From positions 35,029 through 99,028 of the forward strand of contig NZ_LS422988.1 of assembly GCF_900411375.1 (NCBI RefSeq): a stretch of 64,000 bases of DNA, in the 5' to 3' direction. The position numbers and the translations under genes were made by a program. The first letter of the stretch is position 1. The number at the start of each line of letters is the position of its first letter. Shown in pieces: positions 9,022 through 17,661 of the stretch. Source of the stretch: Lentilactobacillus raoultii (lineage in GTDB: Bacteria > Bacillota > Bacilli > Lactobacillales > Lactobacillaceae). The notes beneath the pieces were generated by a model. The model ran no database searches and was not told where the DNA came from. It worked only from the letters and a program-made list of their open reading frames with translations.

Positions 9022-9686
9022 CAAGGAAGGGAAGAGAAGTTCGAAGCACCAAGGGTTGAAGACCTACTTTGAATGTTCTTCCACCAACAGTAAAACGTTG
9101 GCAGTATGATGGTTCAAATATTTGTAATTTGAAGTAATGGTAATGAATCCAAGCAAGTATCTGTTTTGATGTTGTGATTAAGATAGTTATGAACAAGGAT
9201 GACAAATTAATTTCAGGTGATTAAGTGTTTGAATATAAAATGATCCAATCACATCGAATGGATTTAGAGACCTACTATTAATACTCATTGGAGTTATCGA
9301 ATAGGTTGATGTACAGGGGTCGCTTGTAGTAGATCGATGAATCCGATAAGTAATCAAATTGATGGGATATCAAGTTGATGGATAGGTGACAGATTCACAG
9401 ATCAGATAATCAAGAATTAGATCTTTACAGCAGTAAGACTTTAGTACCAGAGATTTAAGTTCCAAAGTTTCACGTAACATTAAATTGATCGTGCGGCAAA
9501 TTTATCAAAAGTTAAATTAAATGAGTTGATTAAAGTTTGCGACAGTCAGATCAATTAGATGAGTTTAATTGAGGCGATAAGACATTAGATTTAAACAAAA
9601 GTGGGTATTAACCCTTAATGATCAGATCCCTTCCGAAAAATAGGCACTCAGGTTGAAACGCATAGCAAACCTGAGGCCTATTTTTG
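9022..9686 (+). ncRNA. Candidate large structured non-coding RNA (about 660 nt)
   Basis: No ORF of note fills this stretch, yet it has a promoter and a strong terminator. The ends pair: GGAAGGGA (9025-9032) with TCCCTTCC (9627-9634), and AAGGGTT (9051-9057) with AACCCTT (9610-9616). Inside are CCAAC/GTTGG (9084-9088/9097-9101), TTCAAAT/ATTTGAA (9113-9119/9127-9133), a two-part helix GGATT plus GACCTACTA (9260-9277) with TAGTAGATC plus AATCC (9327-9344), and AATTGATC plus GCAAA (9483-9500) with TTTGC plus GATCAATT (9536-9556). Size and closed-end layout are like the giant ornate RNAs ROOL and GOLLD, which are known in Lactobacillales, but I cannot assign the family by sequence. Confidence 0.7.
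9636..9686 (+). terminator. Intrinsic terminator of the large RNA
   Basis: TAGGC-CTCAGGTT (9641-9654) pairs with AACCTGAG-GCCTA (9668-9680), followed by TTTTT. One mismatch interrupts a 13-bp stem. Confidence 0.9.
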
Positions 9687-9913
9687 TGTCTAAAATTAGT
9701 GGTTGGTAAGTGGTAAAAAAATCCTACGGGAATCGACTTTACAAAGTTGTGTTATTAAACCGTTTTTGCTATAATGTAAGCGCCAACAAGATAGTAAAAG
9801 GTCTTACTAAAAAACAAATGACTCATTTAATTTACAGACCTTTGGATATTCGGTATTCTAGTCAATGGAATTACTTTTATCCGTTAATTTTGTGCAAAAA
9901 AGGAGAAGCCGTC

Positions 9914-10750
9914 ATGGATTTTCAAAGAGTGATCATTATTGATATCGCGTCGCTTGGCATTGGCGAGGCCAGTGACGCTAATCGATATCATTCAGTGGGT
10001 GCCGATACGTTGGGACACATTGCCCAACGGACAAGTGGTCTAACTTTACCCACACTGACAAAGTTAGGATTGGGTAATAGTCGCTCTGACAATCCAATTG
10101 AAGGACTTCCTGCCGTTAAACAACCATTGGGGAACTACGGCAAGATTCATCTTGAAGGCTTGGGGAACCAGCCTCAGAGTGGGATTCGTGAAATGCTCGA
10201 TTATCAGGATGGAATTCGGGTGACCAGTGTGATTGATCCGGTTGTCAAATATAGTGATGATTATGCACGGTCAGTGATGATTACTAATTATCAAAGTTAC
10301 ATCTCTAATCAGAGCTTGGCCGATATTGTTGCCGTGAATAAGGATTCGCTTGCGTTTCAAACATTGCATCACGAAATCGTCTCACCCGTTAATGGTTTAG
10401 TTTATATGATTGTTCAAGGGTTACCGCGAGCAGCGGAAAACGGTGACTTAAAGAAGTATCTTGAAATTCTGAAAGAAACGGATCAACACATTGCTCAAGT
10501 GATCAATGAATTGCATCGAACGGATCTGTTGATCATTACTTCAAGCTTTGCCAATGATATGACAGTTGCGGTGTCGCCGACCCGTGAATATTTACCCTTG
10601 ATCGTCTATTCACCAGATTACGAGTCGGGCCACTCAATCGGTATTCGTCATTCATTAGCTGATATCGGTGCGACAATTGCTGAGGCCTTTTCATTAAACT
10701 ATTCTAAGGAATCCGTTGGCCACAGCTTCTTAAGCGAGGTATCACTTTAA
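9914..10750 (+). CDS. Phosphopentomutase (DeoB)-like protein lacking catalytic residues
   Basis: 278 residues; chosen start is the ATG at 9914 after RBS AAAGGAGAA, although the frame is open further upstream. DeoB landmarks are recognisable: SLGIGEASDA, VGADTLGHIA, LPTLTKLGLGN, then near the end TREYLPLIVYSP and HSLADIGATIAEAF. The active-site elements are gone. The first metal aspartate is replaced (IASLGIGEA), the GKDTxTGHWE nucleophile loop is replaced by GNQPQSGIRE, and the DHGNDPT/DHTREY ligands read FANDMTV/SPTREY. At 278 residues against about 390 for DeoB, the cap domain is also reduced. It is probably a non-catalytic paralogue. It leads the nucleoside transport and hydrolysis genes, so a regulatory or binding role in nucleoside use is an inference. 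Confidence 0.75.
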   Translation: MDFQRVIIIDIASLGIGEASDANRYHSVGADTLGHIAQRTSGLTLPTLTKLGLGNSRSDNPIEGLPAVKQPLGNYGKIHLEGLGNQPQSGIREMLDYQDGIRVTSVIDPVVKYSDDYARSVMITNYQSYISNQSLADIVAVNKDSLAFQTLHHEIVSPVNGLVYMIVQGLPRAAENGDLKKYLEILKETDQHIAQVINELHRTDLLIITSSFANDMTVAVSPTREYLPLIVYSPDYESGHSIGIRHSLADIGATIAEAFSLNYSKESVGHSFLSEVSL

Positions 10751-10792
10751 AACGGGGTTTAACTATTAAAACCAAATCTAATAATAAGGGGG

Positions 10793-10828
10793 ATCGTCAC
10801 GTCAAGGTAGTTTCTTGAGAGTGTTTTT
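10793..10828 (+). terminator. Weak intercistronic hairpin (possible attenuator)
   Basis: CAC-TCAAG pairs with CTTGA-GTG and is followed by TTTTTTG, between the DeoB-like gene and the nucleoside transporter gene. It could end or attenuate the first transcript. Confidence 0.45.
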
Positions 10829-10879
10829 TGCAATTATGCTTGTTTCGGTATCTAAAAACAGAAAAGAGGATTTCCGCAT

Positions 10880-12151
10880 ATGTATTTATTAATCAATATA
10901 CTCGGGGTCATTGTTTACCTTGGGATTGCGCTCTTATTTTCCAAAAATCGCAAAGCCATCAACTGGCGTTCGGTGATTGTCGTCCTGGTGCTCAACCTGT
11001 TAATTGCCTTTATTTTGACTGAATTCAAATGGGGCCGGGATGCTGTTAAAGCTGCGGCTGACGGTTTTAACTGGTTAGTCCAGGTTGCCTATCAGGGGAT
11101 TAATTTTGCTCTGCCTAACTGGGTTACCCCGCAATTTGGCGGAACAGCCAAATCGATGAACTTTGTGACCAGTGCACTGTTGCCAATTCTGATGATTGTG
11201 CCATTGTTCGATACGTTAACTTATATTGGTGTTTTACCTTGGATTATTAAGTGGGTTGGCCGCGGCCTGTCATTTATTACCGGGGCACCGAAGTTTGAAT
11301 CATTCTTTGCCGTTGAAATGATGTTTCTTGGTAACACTGAAGCACTGGCTGTTTCATCGTTGCAGTTAAAACAAATGTCAGCTAAACGGAACCTGACTTT
11401 GGCCTTGATGTCAATGTCCTGTGTAACGGCGTCAATTATTGGTGCTTATACCCAAATGGTTCCAGGGCAATACGTCTTGACCGCAATTCCGCTAAACGTG
11501 CTGAATGCGTTGGTTATTACCAGCATTTTAAATCCGGTCACTGTGACACCGGAAGAAGATACGATTGCCAAAATGGGTGGCAGCGGGGCTGACAGTGCGG
11601 TTGCCATTGAAGAAGGTGAAGTTGGTGAAAATGGTAAGAAAGAACCCTACTTCTCATTTCTTGGTGATTCCATCCTAGGTGCCGGCCGCTTGATTTTAAT
11701 CATTGCCGCTAACGTTATCGCCTTTGTTGCCTTAGCTGCATTGATTGACAAAATTTTGGCACTGTTTAACCCGTGGTTGTCTTTGGAACACATTCTCGGT
11801 ATTATTATGTTCCCATTTGCTTGGCTGATGGGGCTGGATGTTAGTCATGCCTTCCAATTTGCCCAATTTATGGGTATGAAGTTGGTAACCAACGAATTCG
11901 TTGTGATGGGTAAGATTGCCGGAACAATTCATAATCTGTCGATCTTCCCGGCCCACTATCAGGCCCAACTCACCGTCTTCATTACGTCATTTGCCAACTT
12001 CTCGACAACTGGGATGATCATCGGTGCCTTCAAAGGATTGGTTGATAAAAAGAAAAATGATTTGATTAGTAAAAATGTTGGCATTATGTTACTATCCGGT
12101 ATTTTAGTATCACTAATGTCTGCCGGAATTGTTGGTCTTTTTGTATGGTAA
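10880..12151 (+). CDS. nupC: NupC-type concentrative nucleoside transporter
   Basis: 423-residue polytopic membrane protein of the CNT family, which imports nucleosides with protons or sodium. It has the N-terminal helices, the gate-domain segment IGVLPWIIKWVGRGLSF, the conserved MMFLGNTEALAVSS segment and the C-terminal FANFSTTGMIIGAFKG segment. An RBS (AAAAGAGGA) precedes the ATG. Length is normal for the family. Downstream lie a purine permease and a nucleoside hydrolase, so imported nucleosides are likely split to base and ribose in the cytoplasm. Confidence 0.93.
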   Translation: MYLLINILGVIVYLGIALLFSKNRKAINWRSVIVVLVLNLLIAFILTEFKWGRDAVKAAADGFNWLVQVAYQGINFALPNWVTPQFGGTAKSMNFVTSALLPILMIVPLFDTLTYIGVLPWIIKWVGRGLSFITGAPKFESFFAVEMMFLGNTEALAVSSLQLKQMSAKRNLTLALMSMSCVTASIIGAYTQMVPGQYVLTAIPLNVLNALVITSILNPVTVTPEEDTIAKMGGSGADSAVAIEEGEVGENGKKEPYFSFLGDSILGAGRLILIIAANVIAFVALAALIDKILALFNPWLSLEHILGIIMFPFAWLMGLDVSHAFQFAQFMGMKLVTNEFVVMGKIAGTIHNLSIFPAHYQAQLTVFITSFANFSTTGMIIGAFKGLVDKKKNDLISKNVGIMLLSGILVSLMSAGIVGLFVW

Positions 12152-12181
12152 AATTACAAATTCGAAAGTTAGGTTTTATTT

Positions 12182-13495
12182 TTGGATAAGTTACAAAGAG
12201 AAGAGGCCGTAGCTAATAAACTGCGGCTCAGTGAAGCGTTTCGGGATAAACAGCTCATTAAGCGTGAAATTATTGCCGGAATTACCGGATTCTTTGCAAT
12301 TTCATATATCATTATTGTAAATCCAATGATTTTAAAAGATGCGGGGATTCCGACCGGCCTGAGTGTCTTCGCAACCATCATCGCCTCATTAATTGGTTGC
12401 TTAATCATGGGCTTCTGGGCGAATGCACCGGTCATTTTAACACCTGGAATGGGGGTTAATGCTTTCTTCACGTATACCGTTGTTGTGGCAATGGGGTTGT
12501 CATGGCAGGAGGCCTTAGCCATCTCCATAGTTGCCAGCGCAATTTACGTGGTGATTGCCTTTACCCGGTTAAGCCAAATTCTGGCTGACGGGATTCCGGA
12601 TGCCTTAAAAGCAGGGATTACTGCCGGAATCGGCTTGTTTTTGGTCGAGATTGGTCTGGAAAAAGCTCAGTTGATTCAGGCCGGCAAGAGCTCAATTTTA
12701 GCTCTTGGTGACTTAACACAACCGGCTACGCTATTAGCGATGTTTGGATTGCTGCTGACACTGTTTCTCTACGTTCGAAATGTAACTGGTGGTTTCTTTA
12801 TCGGGATTTTTGTCACATCCCTATTGGGGATCTTGTTTGGCATTAAAGATCAAACGTCGCCATCGGTTAGTCTTGGTGATATTGGCCATTATTCAAAGAT
12901 TTTATTCAAGGGTAATTTCAATCACCTCGTGAGCATCACGTTTGTGTTAGCCGTCTTTTCGATGACCATGATCCTGGTGTTTGAATCGATGGGGCTATTG
13001 GAAGGCATCATGCCCAATCCCAAAAAGTTCAAACGGGCCTTTCAAGCAAGTTCAGTTACCAGCCTGCTGTCAGGTGCTTTAGGAACCAGTCCGACAGTTG
13101 CGGCCGCAGAAAGTGCTTCGGCAATTGAAAGCGGTGGCCGAACGGGGATTACCGCAATTGTTGCCGGCCTGATGTTTGGCCTCTCCATGTTTTTTATCCC
13201 ATTGCTGTCGTTTGTTCCACAAGCCGCAATTGCCCCCGTGATTATTATTACAGGGGCGCTGATGATGAATCAGCTGAGTCGAATTAATATGTTTGATTTT
13301 TCAGATTGGTTTCCGGCCTTTTTGATTGTGGTGCTAATCCCATTTACTACCAGCATTTCAACCGGATTGGCGTTTGGATTCGTTGCTTATCCAATTTTAA
13401 AGATTGCGGCGGGCCGAGCGCGGGAGCTCACCACCGCGACGTATATTTTAGGTGGCTTGTTCCTATGCGACTTGATTCTTTCAGCATTACTGTAG
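12182..13495 (+). CDS. NCS2-family purine permease (AzgA/PbuG-like)
   Basis: 437 residues, about 12-14 membrane segments. It carries the AzgA-type markers IIAGITGFFAISYIIIVNPM near the N-terminus, TPGMGVNAFFTY and GTSPTVAAAESASAIESGGRTG. Members import adenine, guanine or hypoxanthine with protons. Start is TTG at 12182, 30 bp after nupC; no better in-frame ATG exists. Together with nupC and the nucleoside hydrolase it forms a purine/nucleoside salvage cluster. The exact base preference cannot be read from the sequence. Confidence 0.88.
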   Translation: MDKLQREEAVANKLRLSEAFRDKQLIKREIIAGITGFFAISYIIIVNPMILKDAGIPTGLSVFATIIASLIGCLIMGFWANAPVILTPGMGVNAFFTYTVVVAMGLSWQEALAISIVASAIYVVIAFTRLSQILADGIPDALKAGITAGIGLFLVEIGLEKAQLIQAGKSSILALGDLTQPATLLAMFGLLLTLFLYVRNVTGGFFIGIFVTSLLGILFGIKDQTSPSVSLGDIGHYSKILFKGNFNHLVSITFVLAVFSMTMILVFESMGLLEGIMPNPKKFKRAFQASSVTSLLSGALGTSPTVAAAESASAIESGGRTGITAIVAGLMFGLSMFFIPLLSFVPQAAIAPVIIITGALMMNQLSRINMFDFSDWFPAFLIVVLIPFTTSISTGLAFGFVAYPILKIAAGRARELTTATYILGGLFLCDLILSALL

Positions 13496-13509
13496 GTGAT
13501 AACTAGTTG

Positions 13510-13558
13510 ATCCGGCAGTTCTTCCAACCAAATAGCCAAACTGGTTGGCAATGCCGGG
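13510..13558 (+). other. Intercistronic double-helix hairpin before the nucleoside hydrolase gene
   Basis: CCGGCA (13512-13517) pairs with TGCCGG (13552-13557), and inside it CCAACC (13524-13529) pairs with GGTTGG (13543-13548). No T-run follows, so it is not a simple terminator. It lies just upstream of the RBS AAAGGAGA and could set mRNA processing or translation of the hydrolase. Confidence 0.55.
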
Positions 13559-13583
13559 TGGCATCTAAAGGAGAAACTTAAAA

Positions 13584-14501
13584 ATGACAATTAAGATTGT
13601 AATGGATACTGATCCGGGAATCGATGATGCAGCGGCGTTAACTATGGCATTAAATGATCCCCAAATTGAGGTTAAATTGATTACCAGTGTTGCTGGCAAC
13701 GTTACGGTTGATAAGACGACCCGAAATGCACAAAAAATCGTGCGGTTCTTTAATAAAGATGTGCCGGTTGCCGCTGGTGCCAAACAACCATTAATTAAAG
13801 AATTTGAAGATGCAGCTCGAATCCATGGTGAATCGGGAATGCCAGGATATGATTTCCCTGAGGATCTGTCAAAACCACTGGATAAAAGTGCGGTCGAAGC
13901 GTTACGTGACACGATTATGAGTAGTGACGAGAAAATCACATTGGTGCCAACCGGATCGTATACCAATATTGCCCTATTGTTTAGTGAATATCCGGAAGTT
14001 AAGGCGCATATCAAAAGAATTGTTGCCATGGGTGGTTCGCTTGGAATGGGGAACATGACCAGTGCGGCGGAATTTAATGTCTTTACTGATCCGGATGCTG
14101 CCAAGATTATGTATCATGCCGGGATTCCGATTACGATGGTTGGCCTTGATATTACGATGAAAGCCCTATTGACACCAACTTCACTTCAAAAGCTTGAAAC
14201 TATGAACAAAACTGGTAAGATGCTGCATGATATCATGATTCATGATGGTGATAATAGTGCACAGGGCATCGCGATGCACGATGTTAACACAATCTTTTAT
14301 CTGTTGCATCCTGAAGCGATCAAAACTCAGCCAATATGGATTGATATCGTGACAGATGGCCCGGCAATTGGTGAAACGGTTGGCGACATTCGTGGAGCCT
14401 ACCATCATGGTCAAACTAACGCGGATGTCTGTGTCGATATTGATGCGGAAGCCTTTAATCAGTGGTTCTTAAAGGAAGTTGCCGCAATTAAGGAACCTTA
14501 A
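13584..14501 (+). CDS. Ribonucleoside hydrolase (IunH/Rih family)
   Basis: 305 residues, normal length. The calcium-binding N-terminal motif is DTDPGIDDAAAL; the later landmarks are VPTGSYTNIALL, AAEFNVFTDPDAA and the C-terminal MHDVNTIFYLL with the active-site histidine region. The family cleaves N-glycosidic bonds of ribonucleosides to base and ribose in the cytoplasm. RBS AAAGGAGAA. It completes the salvage cluster with nupC and the NCS2 permease. Whether it is RihA-, RihB- or RihC-like in substrate range is not decidable here. Confidence 0.93.
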   Translation: MTIKIVMDTDPGIDDAAALTMALNDPQIEVKLITSVAGNVTVDKTTRNAQKIVRFFNKDVPVAAGAKQPLIKEFEDAARIHGESGMPGYDFPEDLSKPLDKSAVEALRDTIMSSDEKITLVPTGSYTNIALLFSEYPEVKAHIKRIVAMGGSLGMGNMTSAAEFNVFTDPDAAKIMYHAGIPITMVGLDITMKALLTPTSLQKLETMNKTGKMLHDIMIHDGDNSAQGIAMHDVNTIFYLLHPEAIKTQPIWIDIVTDGPAIGETVGDIRGAYHHGQTNADVCVDIDAEAFNQWFLKEVAAIKEP

Positions 14502-14517
14502 TTTAGTATGATTTGCC

Positions 14518-14567
14518 ATAAAACGTCCCCTGATCTGCTTCAAGATCGGTGGGCGTTTATTTTTTGA
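14518..14567 (+). terminator. Terminator after the nucleoside hydrolase gene
   Basis: AAACGTCCC-GATCT pairs with AGATC-GGG-CGTTT, followed by a T-run (TATTTTTT). Confidence 0.88.
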
Positions 14568-14646
14568 GGCTGCGAGGGCTTGCTTGCCAGGCCATTGTCA
14601 CCTATTATTAAAAGCAGATGGTCAATTATCAAAGTGGGTGAGTGAG

Positions 14647-15930
14647 TTGAATGACTTTGATCAAGAATTAATTGAATCGTTATTTATTAAATATGCCAAA
14701 ATCAATACCCGATCGAACCCGGCCAGCCCGACCGTGCCAACGACACCTGGGCAAGTTGAATTGGCTCAGGCAATTGTTGAAGATTTAAAAAATTTAGGCA
14801 TCAAAAAGGTGACCTATGATACTGACAGTGGTTATGCACTGGCAGAATTACCGGGTAATTCCGATAAAGCTTTGACGCCAATTGGGTTCATTGCCCATTT
14901 GGATACGGCGGATTTTAATGCCGAAAATATTTCACCGCAAATTCATGCCAATTATTCGGGTGATGACATTGTCTTGAACCGTAAAAAGGGCTTGGCTTTG
15001 AGTCCTAAACAATTTCCTAATTTGAAAAAAGTTGTTGGCCAACGATTAATTACAACGGATGGCAACACACTGTTGGGAGCAGATGATAAAGCAGGCATTG
15101 CAGAAATTATTGGTGCGTTGGCTTATTTATTAAAGCATCCTGAAATCGAACACGGCCCAGTTGAGGTGGCTTTTGGACCCGATGAAGAAATTGGCCGGGG
15201 TGCCAAGCGGTTTCCGGCAAAAGCTTTTGCGGCGCGCTTTGCTTATACAATGGACAATGGTCATTTGGGTCAGATTGAACCGGAAACGTTTAATGCTTCC
15301 CAAGCTGAGATTCGAATTAAAGGAACTGCCGTTCATCCGGGAGACGCCTTTGGACTAATGGTTAATGCAATTAGCTTGGCAAATGAAATTGTTTCATCCT
15401 TACCTAAAAATGAGGTGCCGGAAAAGAGTCGGGGTCATCAAGGTTTCTTCTTAGTGAGCGATTTTAAGGCAACTATTTCACAGGCCCATCTGATGATTAT
15501 GATTCGTGATTTTGATACGGATCAGTTTCATCAAAAGGAGCGGTTACTTGAAACCATCGTGAATAATATTAACGCTCGATACCAGGAACCAAGAATCGCT
15601 TTGAAGATTGACGAACAGTATCAAAATATTGGCGATACCATTCGACAACATCCTTACGTGATGAACTTGGTTTTGGATACTTATCGCCGATTGGGAATCA
15701 AGCCCGATATCACACCATTTCGAGGTGGTACGGATGGCAATGCCATCACAGCTAAGGGCATTCCAACGCCGAACTTGTTTAACGGGGGCGATAATTTTCA
15801 CGGCCCCTATGAATATGTCACTACTGAAGCAATGGTCACGGTGGCCAAAGTAATTGTCGAAATTTTAAAGGAACATGTTCGTCAATTTGGTCATGAGGAT
15901 CGACGGCCGGTTTCTTTTGATAATAGATAA
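14647..15930 (+). CDS. pepT: Peptidase T (tripeptide aminopeptidase)
   Basis: About 427 residues from the TTG at 14647; the frame is open to 14584, and GTG at 14638 is also possible. M20B metallopeptidase landmarks: KYAKINTRS near the start, AHLDTADF (metal ligand and catalytic Asp), TTDGNTLLGADDKAGIAEI (bridging Asp), GPDEEIGRGA (catalytic and metal Glu), and RGGTDGNAI with NLFNGGDNFHGPYE near the end. It releases N-terminal residues from tripeptides in the cytoplasm. It stands alone between two terminators. Confidence 0.93.
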   Translation: MNDFDQELIESLFIKYAKINTRSNPASPTVPTTPGQVELAQAIVEDLKNLGIKKVTYDTDSGYALAELPGNSDKALTPIGFIAHLDTADFNAENISPQIHANYSGDDIVLNRKKGLALSPKQFPNLKKVVGQRLITTDGNTLLGADDKAGIAEIIGALAYLLKHPEIEHGPVEVAFGPDEEIGRGAKRFPAKAFAARFAYTMDNGHLGQIEPETFNASQAEIRIKGTAVHPGDAFGLMVNAISLANEIVSSLPKNEVPEKSRGHQGFFLVSDFKATISQAHLMIMIRDFDTDQFHQKERLLETIVNNINARYQEPRIALKIDEQYQNIGDTIRQHPYVMNLVLDTYRRLGIKPDITPFRGGTDGNAITAKGIPTPNLFNGGDNFHGPYEYVTTEAMVTVAKVIVEILKEHVRQFGHEDRRPVSFDNR

Positions 15931-15937
15931 CTTAAGC

Positions 15938-15972
15938 ATTAAGTTCGGGTGAGGATCCGGACTTTTTCTTAT
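15938..15972 (+). terminator. Terminator after pepT
   Basis: A short GC-containing hairpin (AAGTTCGG with CCGGACTT) followed by TTTTCTT. Confidence 0.7.
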
Positions 15973-16090
15973 TGCTCGAAAAGTGGTCGATAACCGATTA
16001 TAATTTTAAATATGGGAAATGACGGATTTTTGAAAAGTTATTCCAGACTAGTCCTTGTCATGTCAACGATTTTAAGGTAAAGTAGAATAA

Positions 16091-16113
16091 GACGTGAAAC
16101 AGAATTGTTTCAC
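16091..16113 (+). promoter_or_regulatory. Inverted repeat in front of rsmG (parS-like half-sites)
   Basis: GTGAAACA-GAAT-TGTTTCAC is a perfect 8-bp inverted repeat just before the rsmG RBS (AGGAGAAG). Each arm equals one half of the Spo0J parS site (TGTTTCACGTGAAACA), but in inverted order, so the canonical 16-mer is not formed. It could be a ParB-related site, an operator or an attenuating hairpin. Confidence 0.45.
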
Positions 16114-16133
16114 ATTCCAGGAGAAGTTAATTC

Positions 16134-16868
16134 ATGACGATAGAACAATTTATTAAGGCGCTTTTGGCGCATAACATTCAAGTAACCGAAGATCAATTAG
16201 ACCAGTTTGAGGCCTATTTCAAGCTATTAGTTGCAACAAATGAGCATGTTAACCTGACGACAATTACAGAAAAGTCAGAGGTTTATTTAAAACATTTCTA
16301 TGATTCGATTACGCCGGCTCTTTTTGTTTCACAGATTCGTGAGGCACCAATTTCACTTTGCGATGTTGGTGCAGGGGCTGGTTTCCCATCAATTCCACTT
16401 AAAATTCTTTTTCCACAGTTAAAAATTACCATTGTCGATTCACTCAATAAGCGTATTCGCTTTTTGACCGAACTGGTAGATCAACTGCGGCTGAATGATG
16501 TTAGATTGGTTCATTCCCGCGCGGAAGAATTCGGTAACCGAAAGTCTCCGGATCGCCAATCCTTTGACATCGTCACGGCCAGAGCGGTTGCCAGGTTAAC
16601 CGTTTTAAGTGAACTTTGTCTGCCATTGGTTAAAGTCGGTGGCCAAATGATTGCGATGAAAGCAGCCAAGGCGGAGGATGAGTTGAAAGCTGCTGAGAAG
16701 GCCATCATGATTCTGGGTGGCCAGTTTCAGGCTGATCATGCGTTTACACTGCCAATTTCAGATGAGCAGCGTCACTTGATTGTGATTAAAAAAATTAAAG
16801 GAACACCAAAAAAATATCCACGAAAGCCGGGAACTCCAAATCGAGAACCCTTAGGTGAAAGTCATTAA
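16134..16868 (+). CDS. rsmG: 16S rRNA (guanine-N7)-methyltransferase RsmG
   Basis: 244 residues. It methylates G527 of 16S rRNA using S-adenosylmethionine. Markers: N-terminal helix with NLTTI, motif [27 protein letters not shown], and [14 protein letters not shown]. The basic C-terminal tail ([16 protein letters not shown]) is typical. RBS AGGAGAAG. It is directly followed by parA, the conserved Firmicutes order near the replication origin region. Confidence 0.95.
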   Translation: MTIEQFIKALLAHNIQVTEDQLDQFEAYFKLLVATNEHVNLTTITEKSEVYLKHFYDSITPALFVSQIREAPISLCDVGAGAGFPSIPLKILFPQLKITIVDSLNKRIRFLTELVDQLRLNDVRLVHSRAEEFGNRKSPDRQSFDIVTARAVARLTVLSELCLPLVKVGGQMIAMKAAKAEDELKAAEKAIMILGGQFQADHAFTLPISDEQRHLIVIKKIKGTPKKYPRKPGTPNREPLGESH

Positions 16869-16893
16869 GAATAGGAAAGGAGGCAGACCTGCC

Positions 16894-17661
16894 ATGTCAT
16901 ACGTGATTGCACTTGCCAATCAGAAGGGTGGCGTCGGTAAAACGACCACGGCAGTTAACCTGGGGGCCGGAATGGCCTCATTGGGTAAAAAAGTCTTGCT
17001 GGTTGATGCGGATGCCCAAGGAAATGCGACCAGTGGTGTCGGCATTGCCAAATCAGAAATCAATAAAGAAATTTACGACGTTTTGGTTAATGAAGAACCC
17101 ATGCAGGAAGCAATTGTTCACACGGCACATAAAGGGTTGGACATTGTTCCGGCAACCATTCAGCTATCAGGTGCAGAAATTGAATTAACCCCCCAGATGG
17201 CTCGTGAAACCCGGTTGAAAGCGGCACTGGATGTTGTCAAGGATCAATATGATTATGTATTAATTGATTGTCCGCCGTCATTAGGGTTAATTACCATTAA
17301 TGCTTTTACAGCGAGCGATTCGATTCTCATTCCGGTTCAAAGCGAGTATTATGCTTTGGAAGGGTTGAGTCAATTACTTAATACCGTGCAGTTGGTTCGA
17401 AAACATTTTAATCCGGATCTGAAAATTGAAGGGGTCCTTTTAACGATGTTTGATGCGCGAACCAACCTGGGGGTTCAGGTTAACCAGGAAGTTCGAAAGT
17501 ATTTTAAAAATGATGTTTATAAAACAGTGATTCCAAGAAATGTCCGCCTATCGGAAGCCCCGAGTTATGGACTGCCGATTATGGATTATGACCCTAAGTC
17601 AAAGGGTGCAGAAAAGTATATGAAACTGGCGAAGGAGGTGCTGGCGAACCATGGTGAATAA
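16894..17661 (+). CDS. parA: Chromosome partitioning ATPase ParA/Soj
   Basis: 255 residues from the ATG at 16894, which has a strong RBS (AAAGGAGG); an upstream in-frame start at 16855 lies inside rsmG and is unlikely. Deviant Walker A is KGGVGKTT right at the N-terminus, with VLLVDADAQGNAT and DYVLIDCPPSLGL as the other nucleotide-binding motifs. Soj acts with Spo0J/ParB and parS in chromosome segregation and modulates DnaA. Its end overlaps the parB start by 11 bp, indicating coupled translation. Confidence 0.95.
   Translation: MSYVIALANQKGGVGKTTTAVNLGAGMASLGKKVLLVDADAQGNATSGVGIAKSEINKEIYDVLVNEEPMQEAIVHTAHKGLDIVPATIQLSGAEIELTPQMARETRLKAALDVVKDQYDYVLIDCPPSLGLITINAFTASDSILIPVQSEYYALEGLSQLLNTVQLVRKHFNPDLKIEGVLLTMFDARTNLGVQVNQEVRKYFKNDVYKTVIPRNVRLSEAPSYGLPIMDYDPKSKGAEKYMKLAKEVLANHGE

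Noticed and set aside
8851..9072. 73-codon forward frame across the large RNA promoter
   Set aside because: No RBS; it runs through the promoter and into the closing helix of the RNA, and resembles no family.
9472..9487. parS site
   Set aside because: AGTTTCACGTAACATT matches the parS consensus at 11 of 16 positions, only in the left half, and lies inside the structured RNA.
9710..9913. Upstream extension of the DeoB-like frame
   Set aside because: It spans the likely promoter, has no RBS, and DeoB similarity begins only at the ATG at 9914 with a good RBS.
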